The notes below the pieces were generated by a model. That model had not been told where the DNA came from, ran no database searches, and saw nothing but the letters and a program-made list of their open reading frames with translations. Below, in pieces: positions 43,758 to 53,531 of a stretch of 64,000 nucleotides of DNA. The stretch comes from Tenacibaculum sp. MAR_2010_89 (lineage in GTDB: Bacteria; Bacteroidota; Bacteroidia; Flavobacteriales; Flavobacteriaceae), in contig NZ_FNUB01000005.1 of the NCBI RefSeq assembly GCF_900105985.1, positions 1,674,001-1,738,000 on the forward strand, given 5' to 3'. Made by a program: the position numbers and the translations under genes. Positions within the stretch are counted from its first letter, which is position 1. Every line of letters begins with the position of its first letter.

Positions 43758-44662
43758 TGATTTCATTCGTAAAGAGAAAAGATCTAGAGATAGAAAAGTA
43801 TAATGATTGTATTATTAATTCTCTACAATCAAATGTATTCGGGTTTTCTTGGTATCTAGATATAATAGCTGATGATTGGAGTGTTTTAGTATTGAATGAT
43901 TATGAAGCTGTAATGCCGTTGCCTTTTAGAAAAAAAGCTTTTATTAAGTATGTTTATCCACCTTTTTGGTTAATTCAACTAGGTATATATTCAAATGAGG
44001 TTGAAGATGAAAACGAGTTTTTAATAGAACTCTTTGAAAACTTTAAATTTGTCGAATTACGTATGAATTCCATGAATTCGTTTAGCATGTTTTCTGTTTT
44101 TCAACAAGAAAAAAGAATACAAGTTTTATCGTTAAAACAAGATTATGAGATTATTTATACTAATTACAATAGAAATAGAAAAAGAGAATTAAAAAAAGCT
44201 GTGATTCATGACTTAAACGAATGTTGGAGTGATTGCCCAACAGTTTTAATTAACTTATTTAAAGAAAACGTAGGTAAACGTGTAAAAAAAATTTCTGAAA
44301 AAGATTATGATAGATTACTATCATTAATGCAGGTTTGTATTCGTAAAAAAGTAGGTGAGCTTTTAACTGTTTATGATATGGATAATAGAATTGTTTCTGG
44401 AGCTTTTTTTTTAAAACATAAAAAAAGAGTAACTGAATTGGTTTGTTCTTCTGATTTTAAAAATCGGAAAAATGGGGCTAATACATTTATGAATGATAGA
44501 GCAATCTATAAATATTCAAGAAATTTTGATGTTTTTGATTTTGGAGGTTCTTCTATGAAAAACATTGCTAATTACTATAAAAGTTTTGGAGCAGTTGATG
44601 AGAAATACATTCAATTGTATTATAATGACTTACCCAAATTTATTAAGTTTTTTAAACGGTGA
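43757..44662 (+). CDS. FemX/GNAT-like acyltransferase
   Basis: This 301-aa protein resembles BioF2-like/FemAB-type GNAT proteins found in surface-polysaccharide operons. The N-terminal half has NVFGFSWYLDIIADDWSVLV and MPLPFRKKAFIKYVYPPFW; the C-terminal half has SGAFFLKHKKRVTELVCSSD and a closing GNAT-like block DVFDFGGSSMKNIANYYKSF. It probably transfers an acyl or aminoacyl group to a glycan precursor. It is coupled to the deacetylase gene by a 1-base overlap, and its 3' end overlaps the convergent flippase gene by 11 bp. Confidence 0.7.
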   Translation: MISFVKRKDLEIEKYNDCIINSLQSNVFGFSWYLDIIADDWSVLVLNDYEAVMPLPFRKKAFIKYVYPPFWLIQLGIYSNEVEDENEFLIELFENFKFVELRMNSMNSFSMFSVFQQEKRIQVLSLKQDYEIIYTNYNRNRKRELKKAVIHDLNECWSDCPTVLINLFKENVGKRVKKISEKDYDRLLSLMQVCIRKKVGELLTVYDMDNRIVSGAFFLKHKKRVTELVCSSDFKNRKNGANTFMNDRAIYKYSRNFDVFDFGGSSMKNIANYYKSFGAVDEKYIQLYYNDLPKFIKFFKR

Positions 44663-45917
44663 AATTGTTTCTTTTATAATAATAAACAAAAGTAAGAAAG
44701 GAAGTTATTCCTGTAAACCACATTAATAAGGCTGAAGTTATTGCTGCTCCTTTAATACCTAATTTGGGTATTAAATAATAATTAGAAATTATATTTATAC
44801 ATAGTGCAGTTAAAGTTATATAATAGTTTGCTTTTATTTTTCCAATAGAAGATAAAAGGTTACCAAAAAGACCTCTAAATATCAAAATTCCACATACACC
44901 TATATTCAAAATAAAAAAACTCTCCCTGTATTGAGTAAAACTTGCATCAAAAAAAGTTAAAGTTATTTCATCAAAAAGATGAAAAAAGATAACAAAACCT
45001 ATACTAATGACTGAAAATAATAACATATAACTTTTTATATAGTTATAAATGTATTTTTTTTGAGTGATTTTTTCAGTAAAAGAAACAAAGTCTGTAGTAA
45101 TAAAAACTCTAGGTAAAAATAAAATACTAAAAGGTATTAAGGATATATATCTATAAGCAGTAATGCTTTCTGGTTCTTCTAAAAGATAACCAACTAATAA
45201 AATATCAATAGCAAAAAGTAACATGGTAGCTACATTAGCTAACCCTCCAAAAAAACCGTATTTCCAAAACTCTTTATTAATAAAAGAAGGTTTTTCTATT
45301 CTTGTTTTTAATTGAATATTTATTTCTTTTCGGAATACAAAAACAGTAATGATAGGTGTAGTTATTAAGGCAGTGATATATCCATTCTCTTGAAAAAAGT
45401 AGCAAAATAAACTTACAGTAACTATTAAAAGTGAATTGTATATGATTTCGCAATAAGCAACTACTTTATTTCTATGTTCCAAACGTGCTTTTATTTTAAT
45501 GACTTCAAATAAAAAGAGAGGAATGAAAATTAAAGAAAAAATACTTAAGTAATGCCCTGTTTTAAATAATTTAAAAGGAAACAAAAAACCTATAGAAGCA
45601 ATTATAATTGAAAGAACTCCAGAAGCAATAACACCTTTTTTTAATACATAATAGAGGAGGGATTTTTTGTCTTTGTTATTATTTGTTAGTGCTCCATAAC
45701 GTATATAACTTTGATGCAATCCAAAACCTATAAATGGAATTAAAAAAGTAATAATATTCCAAGAAAATAATACTAAACCTAGCTCTTTGTTTGGTATTAA
45801 CTGTAAAGCAATCCAAGAGGTTAAAAAAGAGAATATTCTTGCTATTATAGTTGCTGTAAATATATAGCCACCTGAACGATTTAAAAAACTTTGTATGTAG
45901 GTTCTAATTAAATTCAA
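44652..45917 (-). CDS. Wzx-like oligosaccharide flippase
   Basis: This 421-aa integral membrane protein has about twelve to fourteen helices and the MATE/MOP-like polysaccharide transporter pattern (opening LNRSGGYIFTATIIARIFSF). It should flip lipid-linked glycans across the inner membrane. The start codon is TTG (45915-45917), overlapping the TGA stop of the upstream glycosyltransferase gene as TTGA, a typical coupling arrangement. No downstream ATG fits better. Confidence 0.85.
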   Translation of the reverse strand: MNLIRTYIQSFLNRSGGYIFTATIIARIFSFLTSWIALQLIPNKELGLVLFSWNIITFLIPFIGFGLHQSYIRYGALTNNNKDKKSLLYYVLKKGVIASGVLSIIIASIGFLFPFKLFKTGHYLSIFSLIFIPLFLFEVIKIKARLEHRNKVVAYCEIIYNSLLIVTVSLFCYFFQENGYITALITTPIITVFVFRKEINIQLKTRIEKPSFINKEFWKYGFFGGLANVATMLLFAIDILLVGYLLEEPESITAYRYISLIPFSILFLPRVFITTDFVSFTEKITQKKYIYNYIKSYMLLFSVISIGFVIFFHLFDEITLTFFDASFTQYRESFFILNIGVCGILIFRGLFGNLLSSIGKIKANYYITLTALCINIISNYYLIPKLGIKGAAITSALLMWFTGITSFLTFVYYYKRNNFTV

Positions 45918-47041
45918 TTTAATGCTTTTTCATATAGTTTAGAGAATTGATTAGCAATACTGTTATTACTGAAGTTTTCTTGAGCATATTTATACATTTT
46001 TTCTGTATTGTTTTTTGGAAAACGGTATATATATATTAATTTTTCTAGTAATTGATCTTCGTTTTTTGGTTCAATTAAAAATCCGAATTTATTGGGGAAA
46101 TACTCAGAAATACCACCAACATTTGTACTAATTACTGGAGTAGCACAAGCAAAACTTTCCAGAATAACGCATGGTAAGTTTTCATAGTTGCTGAATAATA
46201 CAAAAACGTCAGCTTGTTGTATGTAGTTTATAACCTTAAAATGAGGAATATGATCAATAAAATCTATTTTATGACTAATTTTTAATTTATCAGCTAGATC
46301 TTTATATTTTAAAGAATTTTCTCCAATTAAAATTAATTTGAAGTCAGTAACCGTCTTATTTAATTCAGTGATGGTTTTTATAATACCTGACACATTTTTA
46401 TGTGAATCGAGCATGTTTGAAATATGAACAATAGTAAATTGTTTAGTTGCTATTTTTAATGGGAAAAATAAATTAGTATTAACTACATTAGGTACTTTTA
46501 GATACTTTCCTATTAAATTTAAGTTTAACATTGAATGTTTTAAATCATCAGAAACTGGACAAATATAAGAGGCCTGTTTTGCTATAATTTTAGATAAAAA
46601 TAATTCAATATTTGAAATTTTTTTTGCTAAAGGCATATGATAGCCTGTCCAATGCTCAGAAATAACAAACTGCTTTTTTTTAACCCATTTTAAATACAAT
46701 GCTAATATTCCGAAAGGAAATAGTTTGTTGAGGTGTACTATGTCAAAAGTACCAATTCTCTTTAATAAAATTATGAAAGCATTATAATATCGAATTATTT
46801 TTATAATAGGATTTTTACTGGGTTTTATATAAGCTATGTGTGTGTGAATTTCATTAATCGATTCTGAGAAAATTTCAATATTTTTATTTAGAGATGCGTC
46901 TGAAATAATGTGTAAAACAGAAACTTGATGTTTTAAGCTCACAGCTTCTGCATGTCGCTGAATAAAATCACCATTATTAGGCAGAACCCTTGAGGGGTAC
47001 CATCCACATAAAAAAAGGATATGAAGTTTACTTTTTGTCAA
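45914..47041 (-). CDS. GT4-family glycosyltransferase
   Basis: This 375-aa GT-B enzyme has an N-terminal acceptor domain opening LHILFLCGWYPSRVLPNNGD and a donor domain with FTIVHISNMLDSHKNVSGII and the retaining EX7E-type motif ESFACATPVISTNVGGISEY. It probably builds the glycan handled by the adjacent flippase. The start is TTG at 47039-47041; no ATG lies nearby in frame. It is divergent from the yjjG-type gene, with 64 bp between. Confidence 0.88.
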   Translation of the reverse strand: MTKSKLHILFLCGWYPSRVLPNNGDFIQRHAEAVSLKHQVSVLHIISDASLNKNIEIFSESINEIHTHIAYIKPSKNPIIKIIRYYNAFIILLKRIGTFDIVHLNKLFPFGILALYLKWVKKKQFVISEHWTGYHMPLAKKISNIELFLSKIIAKQASYICPVSDDLKHSMLNLNLIGKYLKVPNVVNTNLFFPLKIATKQFTIVHISNMLDSHKNVSGIIKTITELNKTVTDFKLILIGENSLKYKDLADKLKISHKIDFIDHIPHFKVINYIQQADVFVLFSNYENLPCVILESFACATPVISTNVGGISEYFPNKFGFLIEPKNEDQLLEKLIYIYRFPKNNTEKMYKYAQENFSNNSIANQFSKLYEKALN

Positions 47042-47105
47042 AATTTTACAGTAAAATTTATGCTAAAATAGTTTTTTTAATCATAAAACCCTTTAAATTT
47101 GAAGC

Positions 47106-47786
47106 ATGACGAATATTAAGCATCTTTTTTTTGATTTAGATCATACATTATGGGATTTTGAAAAAAATTCTGAGTTAACTTTTAAGCAAATATTTAAAGA
47201 ACAAAGTATAACCCTTGATTTTACAGAGTTTATTAAAATATATTCTCCTATAAATTTTAGTTACTGGAGATTATATAGAGATGAAAAAATTTCAAAATCT
47301 AGTTTGAGATATAAAAGACTCAAAGATACTTTTGATGCTTTAAATTATGTGATTACTGATGAATTGATTAATTTAATAGCAGAAGATTATATTAAATATT
47401 TACCAAACTTTAGTCATTTGTTTGAAGGAACAATTGAAACGTTAGAATATTTAAAAAAACAATATCAATTACATATTATAACTAATGGCTTTGAAGAAGT
47501 TCAACAATTAAAGATGAAAAAATCAGGTATTTCTAAATATTTTGATATCATTGTAACTTCAGAAAGTGTTGGTGTTAAAAAACCAAATCCTAAAGTTTTT
47601 AAATTTGCTTTATCTGAAGCAGAAGCTTTACCACAAGAGTCTATTATGATTGGAGATAGTTATGAAGCTGATATAATGGGAGCATTGAATACAGGGATGA
47701 ATGCAATACATTTTACTGAAGAAAAATCCAAAGGAAATGATGTAACTAGTGTTAGTTCATTATTAGATTTAAAGCAATATTTATAA
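47106..47786 (+). CDS. yjjG: YjjG-family noncanonical pyrimidine nucleotidase
   Basis: This 226-aa HAD phosphatase has motif I FDLDHTLWDF (nucleophile Asp10, Asp12), motif II TNGFEE, a Lys in SVGVKKPNP, and motif IV IGDSYEADIMGA. The cap is inserted after motif I, as in subfamily I. YjjG relatives dephosphorylate dUMP, dTMP and modified pyrimidine nucleotides, which cleans the pool. A TAAATTTG box (47094-47101) lies 4 bp before the ATG, so the transcript may be leaderless. Confidence 0.88.
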   Translation: MTNIKHLFFDLDHTLWDFEKNSELTFKQIFKEQSITLDFTEFIKIYSPINFSYWRLYRDEKISKSSLRYKRLKDTFDALNYVITDELINLIAEDYIKYLPNFSHLFEGTIETLEYLKKQYQLHIITNGFEEVQQLKMKKSGISKYFDIIVTSESVGVKKPNPKVFKFALSEAEALPQESIMIGDSYEADIMGALNTGMNAIHFTEEKSKGNDVTSVSSLLDLKQYL

Positions 47787-47822
47787 AAAAATAACGTTGA
47801 AGTTTAACCTACTATACTAATT

Positions 47823-48374
47823 ATGATGAAACAAAGTTTGTTTAAAGTTATTAGCTGTGCATTACTTATTTTTTTTACATCTTGTGTAAAAGATTTAGAT
47901 TTTGATCAAGCACAGAATTTTGAAATATCACCAACATTTGTAGCTTCATTGGCGTATACAAAATTGGAGCAAACTACTTTTGTAAGCCCAACAGGTACAG
48001 AAATTACACGCATAACTGATACTTCGAATTTTTTCGTTTTTGAAAATTCTGTAACTGACGATTTAGTAAAGATAGATGTTGATTTTGAAATTGACAATCC
48101 TTTTAATAGAAGGTTTACATTAGATTTTAGGTTTTTGGATGGTGCAGGTACTGAAACATTTAGATTACGACAAGTAGCTGTTCCTGAAAATACTCTAAAT
48201 TATAAGTATAAAGAAGAAATTGACTTGAGTGTTAATAACAGTATTTTAAACTCTAAAAGGATAGAAGTAATATTAGAATTGCTTCCAAGTTCAGATGGGT
48301 CTATTATAAATATCAACGAGCGTAAAGTTTTTACTTTTAAATCAGCAGGAACCTTTTATTTTAAAATAAACTAA
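47823..48374 (+). CDS. lipoprotein of unknown function
   Basis: This 183-aa protein has a lipobox ending FFTSC (Cys20 or Cys21, depending on the starting Met) followed by VKDLDFDQ. The mature part is beta-rich (ITRITDTSNFFVFENSV, LDFRFLDGAGTETF). No known domain. It is translationally coupled to the next gene (TAATG at 48372-48376), which encodes an outer-membrane protein, so they probably act together at the outer membrane. Confidence 0.68.
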   Translation: MMKQSLFKVISCALLIFFTSCVKDLDFDQAQNFEISPTFVASLAYTKLEQTTFVSPTGTEITRITDTSNFFVFENSVTDDLVKIDVDFEIDNPFNRRFTLDFRFLDGAGTETFRLRQVAVPENTLNYKYKEEIDLSVNNSILNSKRIEVILELLPSSDGSIININERKVFTFKSAGTFYFKIN

Positions 48375-49753
48375 TGAAAAAGTTATTAATTATTTTAATA
48401 ACTCTTTTTGGAGTTATGTCTAATTCTTATGGTCAAAACAAACAAATCTTGTACGGTTTTGATGAAATCCCTCAAACATTATTACTAAACCCAGGGGCAG
48501 TAACAAATTATAAGTACCATGTTGGAATTCCATTAATGTCAAATATATCAGCCAATGTTGGTATAACAGGTGTTACTTTAGCTGATGTATTTAGAAATGA
48601 CGGTGTTGATTTTACTACTAAATATAGAAATGCTCTTAATAAACTATCAGAGAATGACTATATACAAGTAAATTCTCAAATAGAAGTTTTAAATGGAGGG
48701 TATAAATTAAATGAAAGAGATTATATTACAGCAGGTTTTTATACTGAAATGGATGCTTTTGCTACTATACCTAAAGATATTTTGAGTTTAATAAACGAAG
48801 GAAATGCTTCAAATGTAAATAGAAGTTTTTTGTTATCTCAAGCATCTGTAAAAGCTGAGTTTATTGGGGTTTTACATTTTGGTATTTCAAGAACCTTAAA
48901 TAAAAAACTAACAGTTGGAACTAGATTGAAAATTTATTCTGGAGCAGTAAATGTAACTTCTACTGGTAATACTGGAAGCTTTACAACTAGATTAGGGCAA
49001 AATAATATTTATTCTCATTATTTAAATAATATAAATATATCAGGAAATAGTTCTGGTATTTATGATGAGAATAATGAATCAAATCTTTCTGCTGGTACAT
49101 TATTAGGTAGAACTTTCTTTGGAGGAAATTTAGGATTAGGAGTAGATATTGGATTTACTTATAAACTAAATGATCAAACAGAAATCACTGCAAGTTTACT
49201 AGATTTAGGATTTATCAGTTATTCTCAAGATGTAAGAAATGGAACAATGATAGGTGATTTTGTTTTTTCTGGAATTGAATTTCAATACGATGCTACAAAT
49301 CCTGATTATTGGGGAGATATAGACAATGAGTTTAGACAACAAGTTCCAAGAGCAGAAAATAAAGAGTCATATACAGTAGCAAGACCTATAAAATTTAATA
49401 GTTCTATTAAACATAGTTGGGGTAAATCTAGAAGAGAAGAAAATTGCCATGATATATCATATAATGACTATTTTGATAATGCTATTGGTGCTCATATTTT
49501 TTCTGTTATAAGGCCAAATGGACCTAAGTTTGCTTTAACAGGTTTTCTTGAAAAAAGACTATTTGAAAGTATAAAAGGTAAAGTAACATATACTATTGAT
49601 GATTTTTCTTATAGTAATTTAGGAGTAGGGCTTTCTGCAAAATTAGGAAAAGTTAATGTATTTGGAATGGTAGATAATTTGTTTAAAATTACCGATATTG
49701 CTGATGCTAATCAAGCTTCATTTCAAGTTGGAGTAAATTTAATTTTTAAGTAA
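48374..49753 (+). CDS. DUF5723-family outer-membrane protein
   Basis: This 459-aa protein has a signal peptide (1-20, ending NSYGQ) and then a family-typical opening with LLNPGAVTNYKYHVGIPLMS and ANVGITGVTLADVF. The remainder alternates hydrophobic strands and loops, and the C-terminus ASFQVGVNLIFK fits an outer-membrane barrel. Function is not known. It overlaps both neighbours by single bases (TAATG), forming a three-gene unit with 47823 and 49753. Confidence 0.78.
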   Translation: MKKLLIILITLFGVMSNSYGQNKQILYGFDEIPQTLLLNPGAVTNYKYHVGIPLMSNISANVGITGVTLADVFRNDGVDFTTKYRNALNKLSENDYIQVNSQIEVLNGGYKLNERDYITAGFYTEMDAFATIPKDILSLINEGNASNVNRSFLLSQASVKAEFIGVLHFGISRTLNKKLTVGTRLKIYSGAVNVTSTGNTGSFTTRLGQNNIYSHYLNNINISGNSSGIYDENNESNLSAGTLLGRTFFGGNLGLGVDIGFTYKLNDQTEITASLLDLGFISYSQDVRNGTMIGDFVFSGIEFQYDATNPDYWGDIDNEFRQQVPRAENKESYTVARPIKFNSSIKHSWGKSRREENCHDISYNDYFDNAIGAHIFSVIRPNGPKFALTGFLEKRLFESIKGKVTYTIDDFSYSNLGVGLSAKLGKVNVFGMVDNLFKITDIADANQASFQVGVNLIFK

Positions 49754-50490
49754 TGAAAAAAGTATTTTTTGTTTTATTTTTAGTAACAACAACAGTATTT
49801 TGTCAAAAAAAGGTGAATAATTACAAATATGTAATAGTTCCTACTAGGTTTGATTTTTTAAAAAAAGAAGATCAGTACAAAGCGAATTCCTTGACAAAAT
49901 TTTTATTCAAAAAATATGGTTTTACTGTTTTCTTAGATAATGAGAAACTACCTAAAGAATTAGGAGATAACAGATGTTTAGCATTAACAGGTACTATTAA
50001 AGATGATTCAGGAATGTTTACTGTTAAGAGTATTGTTCAGTTAAAAGATTGTTATAATAATATTGTGTTTTCTTCAAAAGTAGGGAAGAGCAAGTTAAAA
50101 GATTATAAAAAAGGATATCATGAAGCTATCAGAGATGCTTTTAAGTCTGTTCAAGCTTTAAAATACAAATACAATTCTGAAGCAATTAAGGTAGTAGATA
50201 TTTCTAAAAAAGAAGTAGTAACTCCAATTGTTAAAGAAGTAAAAGTTGTTGATGCAGTTAAAACAATAAATATTGAAAATAACGTTTTATATGCCCAGCC
50301 TATAAATAATGGTTTTCAATTAGTGAATACAAAACCTGAAAGGGTTTATGAAATTTTAAATACGAGTGTTAAGGATGTTTTTGTTTTAAAAAATAAAAAA
50401 GGTATTCTATTTAAAAATAAAGACAAATGGATAGTTGAGTACTATGAAGATACTACTAAAGTAGTTAAATACTATTCGATTAAGTTTTAA
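49753..50490 (+). CDS. secreted protein of unknown function, last of a three-gene unit
   Basis: This 245-aa protein has a signal peptide (about 1-17, ending TVFCQ). The middle carries ALTGTIKDDSGMFTVKSIVQ and a Val-Lys-rich linker, and the C-terminal domain starts near NVLYAQPINNGFQLVNTKPE. I do not recognise the family. The start codon overlaps the previous stop; a 12-bp gap separates its end from the convergent rarA. Confidence 0.65.
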   Translation: MKKVFFVLFLVTTTVFCQKKVNNYKYVIVPTRFDFLKKEDQYKANSLTKFLFKKYGFTVFLDNEKLPKELGDNRCLALTGTIKDDSGMFTVKSIVQLKDCYNNIVFSSKVGKSKLKDYKKGYHEAIRDAFKSVQALKYKYNSEAIKVVDISKKEVVTPIVKEVKVVDAVKTINIENNVLYAQPINNGFQLVNTKPERVYEILNTSVKDVFVLKNKKGILFKNKDKWIVEYYEDTTKVVKYYSIKF

Positions 50491-50502
50491 GGTTAGAGTT
50501 TT

Positions 50503-51774
50503 CTAATATTTATACTTGTCCTTCCAACGTTGTTTTAATAATTCTCTAAATTGATTTTCACGAGAATTATTACCAGGTTCATATAATTTAGTGCCTTTTA
50601 TTTCATCAGGTAAAAATTCTTGGTTTACAAAGTTTCCTTGATAGTTATGGGAGTACTGATAATCTTTACCATAATTTAAATCTTTCATTAACTTAGTTGG
50701 AGCATTTCTTAAATGTAAAGGAACAGATAAGTCACCAGTTGTTTTAACTAAGTTTTGAGCTTCACCAATAGCCATATATGAAGCATTACTTTTAGTCGAG
50801 TTGGCTAAGTATACTGCACATTGACTTAAAATAATTCGAGACTCAGGGTTTCCTATAATTGAAACAGCTTGAAAAGTATTGTTGGCTAAAATTAAGGCAG
50901 TTGGGTTTGCGTTTCCTATATCTTCTGATGCAAGTATTAATAATCTACGAGCAATAAACTTTACATCTTCACCACCTTCTATCATTCTTGCTAGCCAATA
51001 AACAGCAGCGTTTGGATCACTACCTCTGATTGATTTTATAAATGCTGAAATAATGTCATAATGTTGTTCCCCTGTTTTATCGTATTTAGCAGTGTTTTTT
51101 TGAATGTTTTTTAAAACTAATTCATTTGTAATCTCAATTTTATCTTCTGCAGCAACGAGTAATTCAAATATGTTTAATAGTTTTCTTGCATCTCCTCCAG
51201 AAACTTGCAATAAAGCATCCATCTCTTTAAGGGTAATTTCTTTACTAGAAATGAGATCATCTTCTACCATCGCTCTTTTTAATAAAGAAATTAAATCATC
51301 TTTATCAAATGAATTTAAAATATAAACTTGACATCTTGATAATAGGGCAGGTATAACTTCAAAGCTAGGGTTTTCAGTAGTTGCTCCAATAAGGGTAACC
51401 CAACCTTTTTCTACAGCAGCTAACAAAGAGTCTTGTTGAGATTTACTAAAACGATGAATTTCATCAATAAATAGAATAGGATTTTTTTGAGTGAATAGAC
51501 CACCACTTTTTTTTGCTTTTTCAATTACTTCACGTACATCTTTAACCCCAGAACTAATAGCGCTTAAGGTATAAAAAGGCCTTCCAGATTCATTAGCTAT
51601 AATATTTGCTAGAGTAGTTTTTCCAATTCCTGGGGGTCCCCATAGAATTAAAGAAGGTATTATTCCTTGTTTTATATGGTTAGTTAAAATACCTTGTTTA
51701 CCTACTAAATGTTGTTGGCTGATGTAATCATTCAGTGATTTTGGTCTTATGCGTTCTGCTAATGGCTGGATCAT
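50503..51774 (-). CDS. rarA: replication-associated recombination protein RarA (MgsA)
   Basis: This 423-aa AAA+ ATPase has Walker [11 protein letters not shown] (45-54), Walker [10 protein letters not shown] with Asp104/Glu105, sensor 1 [10 protein letters not shown] and the C-terminal MgsA tetramerisation domain including [15 protein letters not shown] and [10 protein letters not shown]. It acts at stalled replication forks and gaps. Single gene, opposite to its neighbours. Confidence 0.93.
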   Translation of the reverse strand: MIQPLAERIRPKSLNDYISQQHLVGKQGILTNHIKQGIIPSLILWGPPGIGKTTLANIIANESGRPFYTLSAISSGVKDVREVIEKAKKSGGLFTQKNPILFIDEIHRFSKSQQDSLLAAVEKGWVTLIGATTENPSFEVIPALLSRCQVYILNSFDKDDLISLLKRAMVEDDLISSKEITLKEMDALLQVSGGDARKLLNIFELLVAAEDKIEITNELVLKNIQKNTAKYDKTGEQHYDIISAFIKSIRGSDPNAAVYWLARMIEGGEDVKFIARRLLILASEDIGNANPTALILANNTFQAVSIIGNPESRIILSQCAVYLANSTKSNASYMAIGEAQNLVKTTGDLSVPLHLRNAPTKLMKDLNYGKDYQYSHNYQGNFVNQEFLPDEIKGTKLYEPGNNSRENQFRELLKQRWKDKYKY

Positions 51775-51912
51775 TATAGAAGTTTCCTATTTAATTTCAA
51801 AGTTAACAATATTTGTAATAATTTGATTGGTTCGATTTAATTATAATAATTACTATTATATGTCATTATTTCAGGTATGTTTATTTGGAAGTGTTTTTGC
51901 TATTTTTATGAT

Positions 51913-52626
51913 ATGAATGATAAAGATGAATTAAAAGGCTCAAATAGTTTATTTTTAATCCCATTAAGTTTTGTAATCTTAATATGGCTTGTCTATTGGG
52001 TTGAAATTAAATTTGGTTTTAATTTTAATAAGTATGGTGTTTTTCCAAGAACCTTAAAAGGTGTTAGGGGGGTAATACTATCTCCATTTATACATAGCGA
52101 TACAAGTCATCTATTTAATAATTCAATACCTTTATTTGTATTATCATCAATACTTTTTTTCTTTTATAATAAAGTTGCTGACAAAGTTTTAATTTATGGT
52201 GGTTTACTTACAGGTATTCTCACATGGTTAATAGCAAGAGAAGCACATCATATAGGAGCTAGTGGTATTGTTTATTTACTTTTTAGTTTTACTTTTTTTA
52301 GTGGTATAATAAAAAAACATTTTAGATTAATAGCAGTATCCCTAGTTATTATTTTTCTATATGGTAGTATGGTTTGGTATGTCTTACCAATTAAAGAAGG
52401 AATGTCATGGGAAGGACATTTATCAGGTTTTTTAATAGGAAGTATTTTTTCATTTATTTTTAGGAAAGAAGGTATTGTTAAAGAAAATTTTCAGTTTTCT
52501 AAAACTGAATTTGATGAAATGTTTGACGATGAAGGTAATTATTTACCACCTGAAATTATTGATCAAGAAGAAATAGAAAGCTTAAAAGAAATTAACTATA
52601 AATATATTTACATAGAAGAAGAATAA
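51913..52626 (+). CDS. rhomboid-family intramembrane serine protease
   Basis: This protein of 237 aa is counted from ATG 51913 (MNDKDELKGSNSLF), preferred over ATG 51877 because homologous proteins begin with a short polar stretch before helix 1. It has six helices. The catalytic dyad is visible: Ser in IGASGIV and His in EGHLSG; the oxyanion His/Asn pair is in SHLFNNSIP. The C-terminal cytoplasmic tail is acidic (EFDEMFDDEGNYLPPEI). It cleaves membrane proteins; its substrate is unknown. Confidence 0.88.
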   Translation: MNDKDELKGSNSLFLIPLSFVILIWLVYWVEIKFGFNFNKYGVFPRTLKGVRGVILSPFIHSDTSHLFNNSIPLFVLSSILFFFYNKVADKVLIYGGLLTGILTWLIAREAHHIGASGIVYLLFSFTFFSGIIKKHFRLIAVSLVIIFLYGSMVWYVLPIKEGMSWEGHLSGFLIGSIFSFIFRKEGIVKENFQFSKTEFDEMFDDEGNYLPPEIIDQEEIESLKEINYKYIYIEEE

Positions 52627-52636
52627 AATAAAAGCG

Positions 52637-52697
52637 TTATCAGAAATAAAAAACAACCTTAATTCGTTCAATTAAGGTTGTTTTTTATTTCTGATAA
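52637..52697. terminator. bidirectional terminator with a perfect 28-bp stem
   Basis: The 28-base arm 52637-52664 is exactly inverted in 52670-52697 around the 5-base loop CGTTC. The core is ACAACCTTAATT / AATTAAGGTTGT flanked by A6/T6 runs. It lies between the convergent rhomboid and rlmB genes. The stem is unusually long for a terminator. Confidence 0.85.
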
Positions 52698-52711
52698 TTA
52701 GGTTACATACT

Positions 52712-53449
52712 TTATAAACGTTGTCTTACAGTTTCATATAAAAACGCACCACAAGCAACAGATACATTCAGTGATTCTATTTCACCTAGTAATGGTAATT
52801 TCGCTTTATAATCTGAAAGTTTTAGAACAGAATTACTAACTCCTTTATGTTCTGATCCCATTATAATAGCTAATGGTTGATTAAAATTGATGTCATAAAT
52901 AGAATCTTCTGTTTTTTCAGTAGCAGAAACTATTTTAATATCTGCAGCTTTTAATTGAAAAATAGCATCTTTAATATGATCAACCTTACAAATAGGTATC
53001 TTAAATGCTGCTCCAGCTGAAGTTTTTATTGTTTCGGCATTCACAGGTGCACTACCTCCTTTTTGAATTATTATTCCATGAACACCTGTACATTCAGCAG
53101 TTCTAATAATAGCTCCGAAATTTCTTACATCTGAAACTTGATCTAACAATAGAAATAAAGGTTTATCTGTATTTTCAAGAGTAGTTTCTATTAAGTTTTC
53201 TAGATCATGGAATTCTACAGGTGAAATTTTTGCAACAGCACCCTGATGATTACTATGTTTAGAAAGTCGGTCTAACTTTTCATTAGGCACAACACTAGTA
53301 GAAATTTTATTCTTTTTTACTAATTTTTCTAATTGAAAAAATAGATCACCTCTTAATCCTTTTTGAAGGTATACCTTATTTATTGATGAACCACTTTCAA
53401 TTGCTTCAATAATTGCTCTAATTCCAAAAATTACTGTGTTTTCTTCCAT
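52712..53449 (-). CDS. rlmB: 23S rRNA (guanosine-2'-O-)-methyltransferase RlmB
   Basis: This 245-aa SPOUT methyltransferase has an N-terminal substrate-binding domain (1-75: IFGIRAIIEAIESGSSINKV) and a TrmH knot with VSDVRNFGAIIRTAE, IIMGSEHKGVS and LPLLGEIESLNVSVA. It methylates G2251 (E. coli numbering) of 23S rRNA. A TACATTTG box on the minus strand (53454-53461) is only 4 bp before the ATG, suggesting a leaderless mRNA. Confidence 0.93.
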   Translation of the reverse strand: MEENTVIFGIRAIIEAIESGSSINKVYLQKGLRGDLFFQLEKLVKKNKISTSVVPNEKLDRLSKHSNHQGAVAKISPVEFHDLENLIETTLENTDKPLFLLLDQVSDVRNFGAIIRTAECTGVHGIIIQKGGSAPVNAETIKTSAGAAFKIPICKVDHIKDAIFQLKAADIKIVSATEKTEDSIYDINFNQPLAIIMGSEHKGVSNSVLKLSDYKAKLPLLGEIESLNVSVACGAFLYETVRQRL

Positions 53450-53479
53450 GGTGCAAATGTAGTTAATTTATAGTATAAA

Positions 53480-53507
53480 AAAACCACCTCTTTTAAGAGG
53501 TGGTTTT
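53480..53507 (-). terminator. rho-independent terminator of the susC-susD operon
   Basis: AAAACCACCTCTT (53480-53492) pairs with AAGAGGTGGTTTT (53495-53507); on the minus strand T7 follows. It is 24 bp past the susD stop. Confidence 0.85.
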
Positions 53508-53531
53508 ATTTATTTTAAAAGATAAAAAGGA

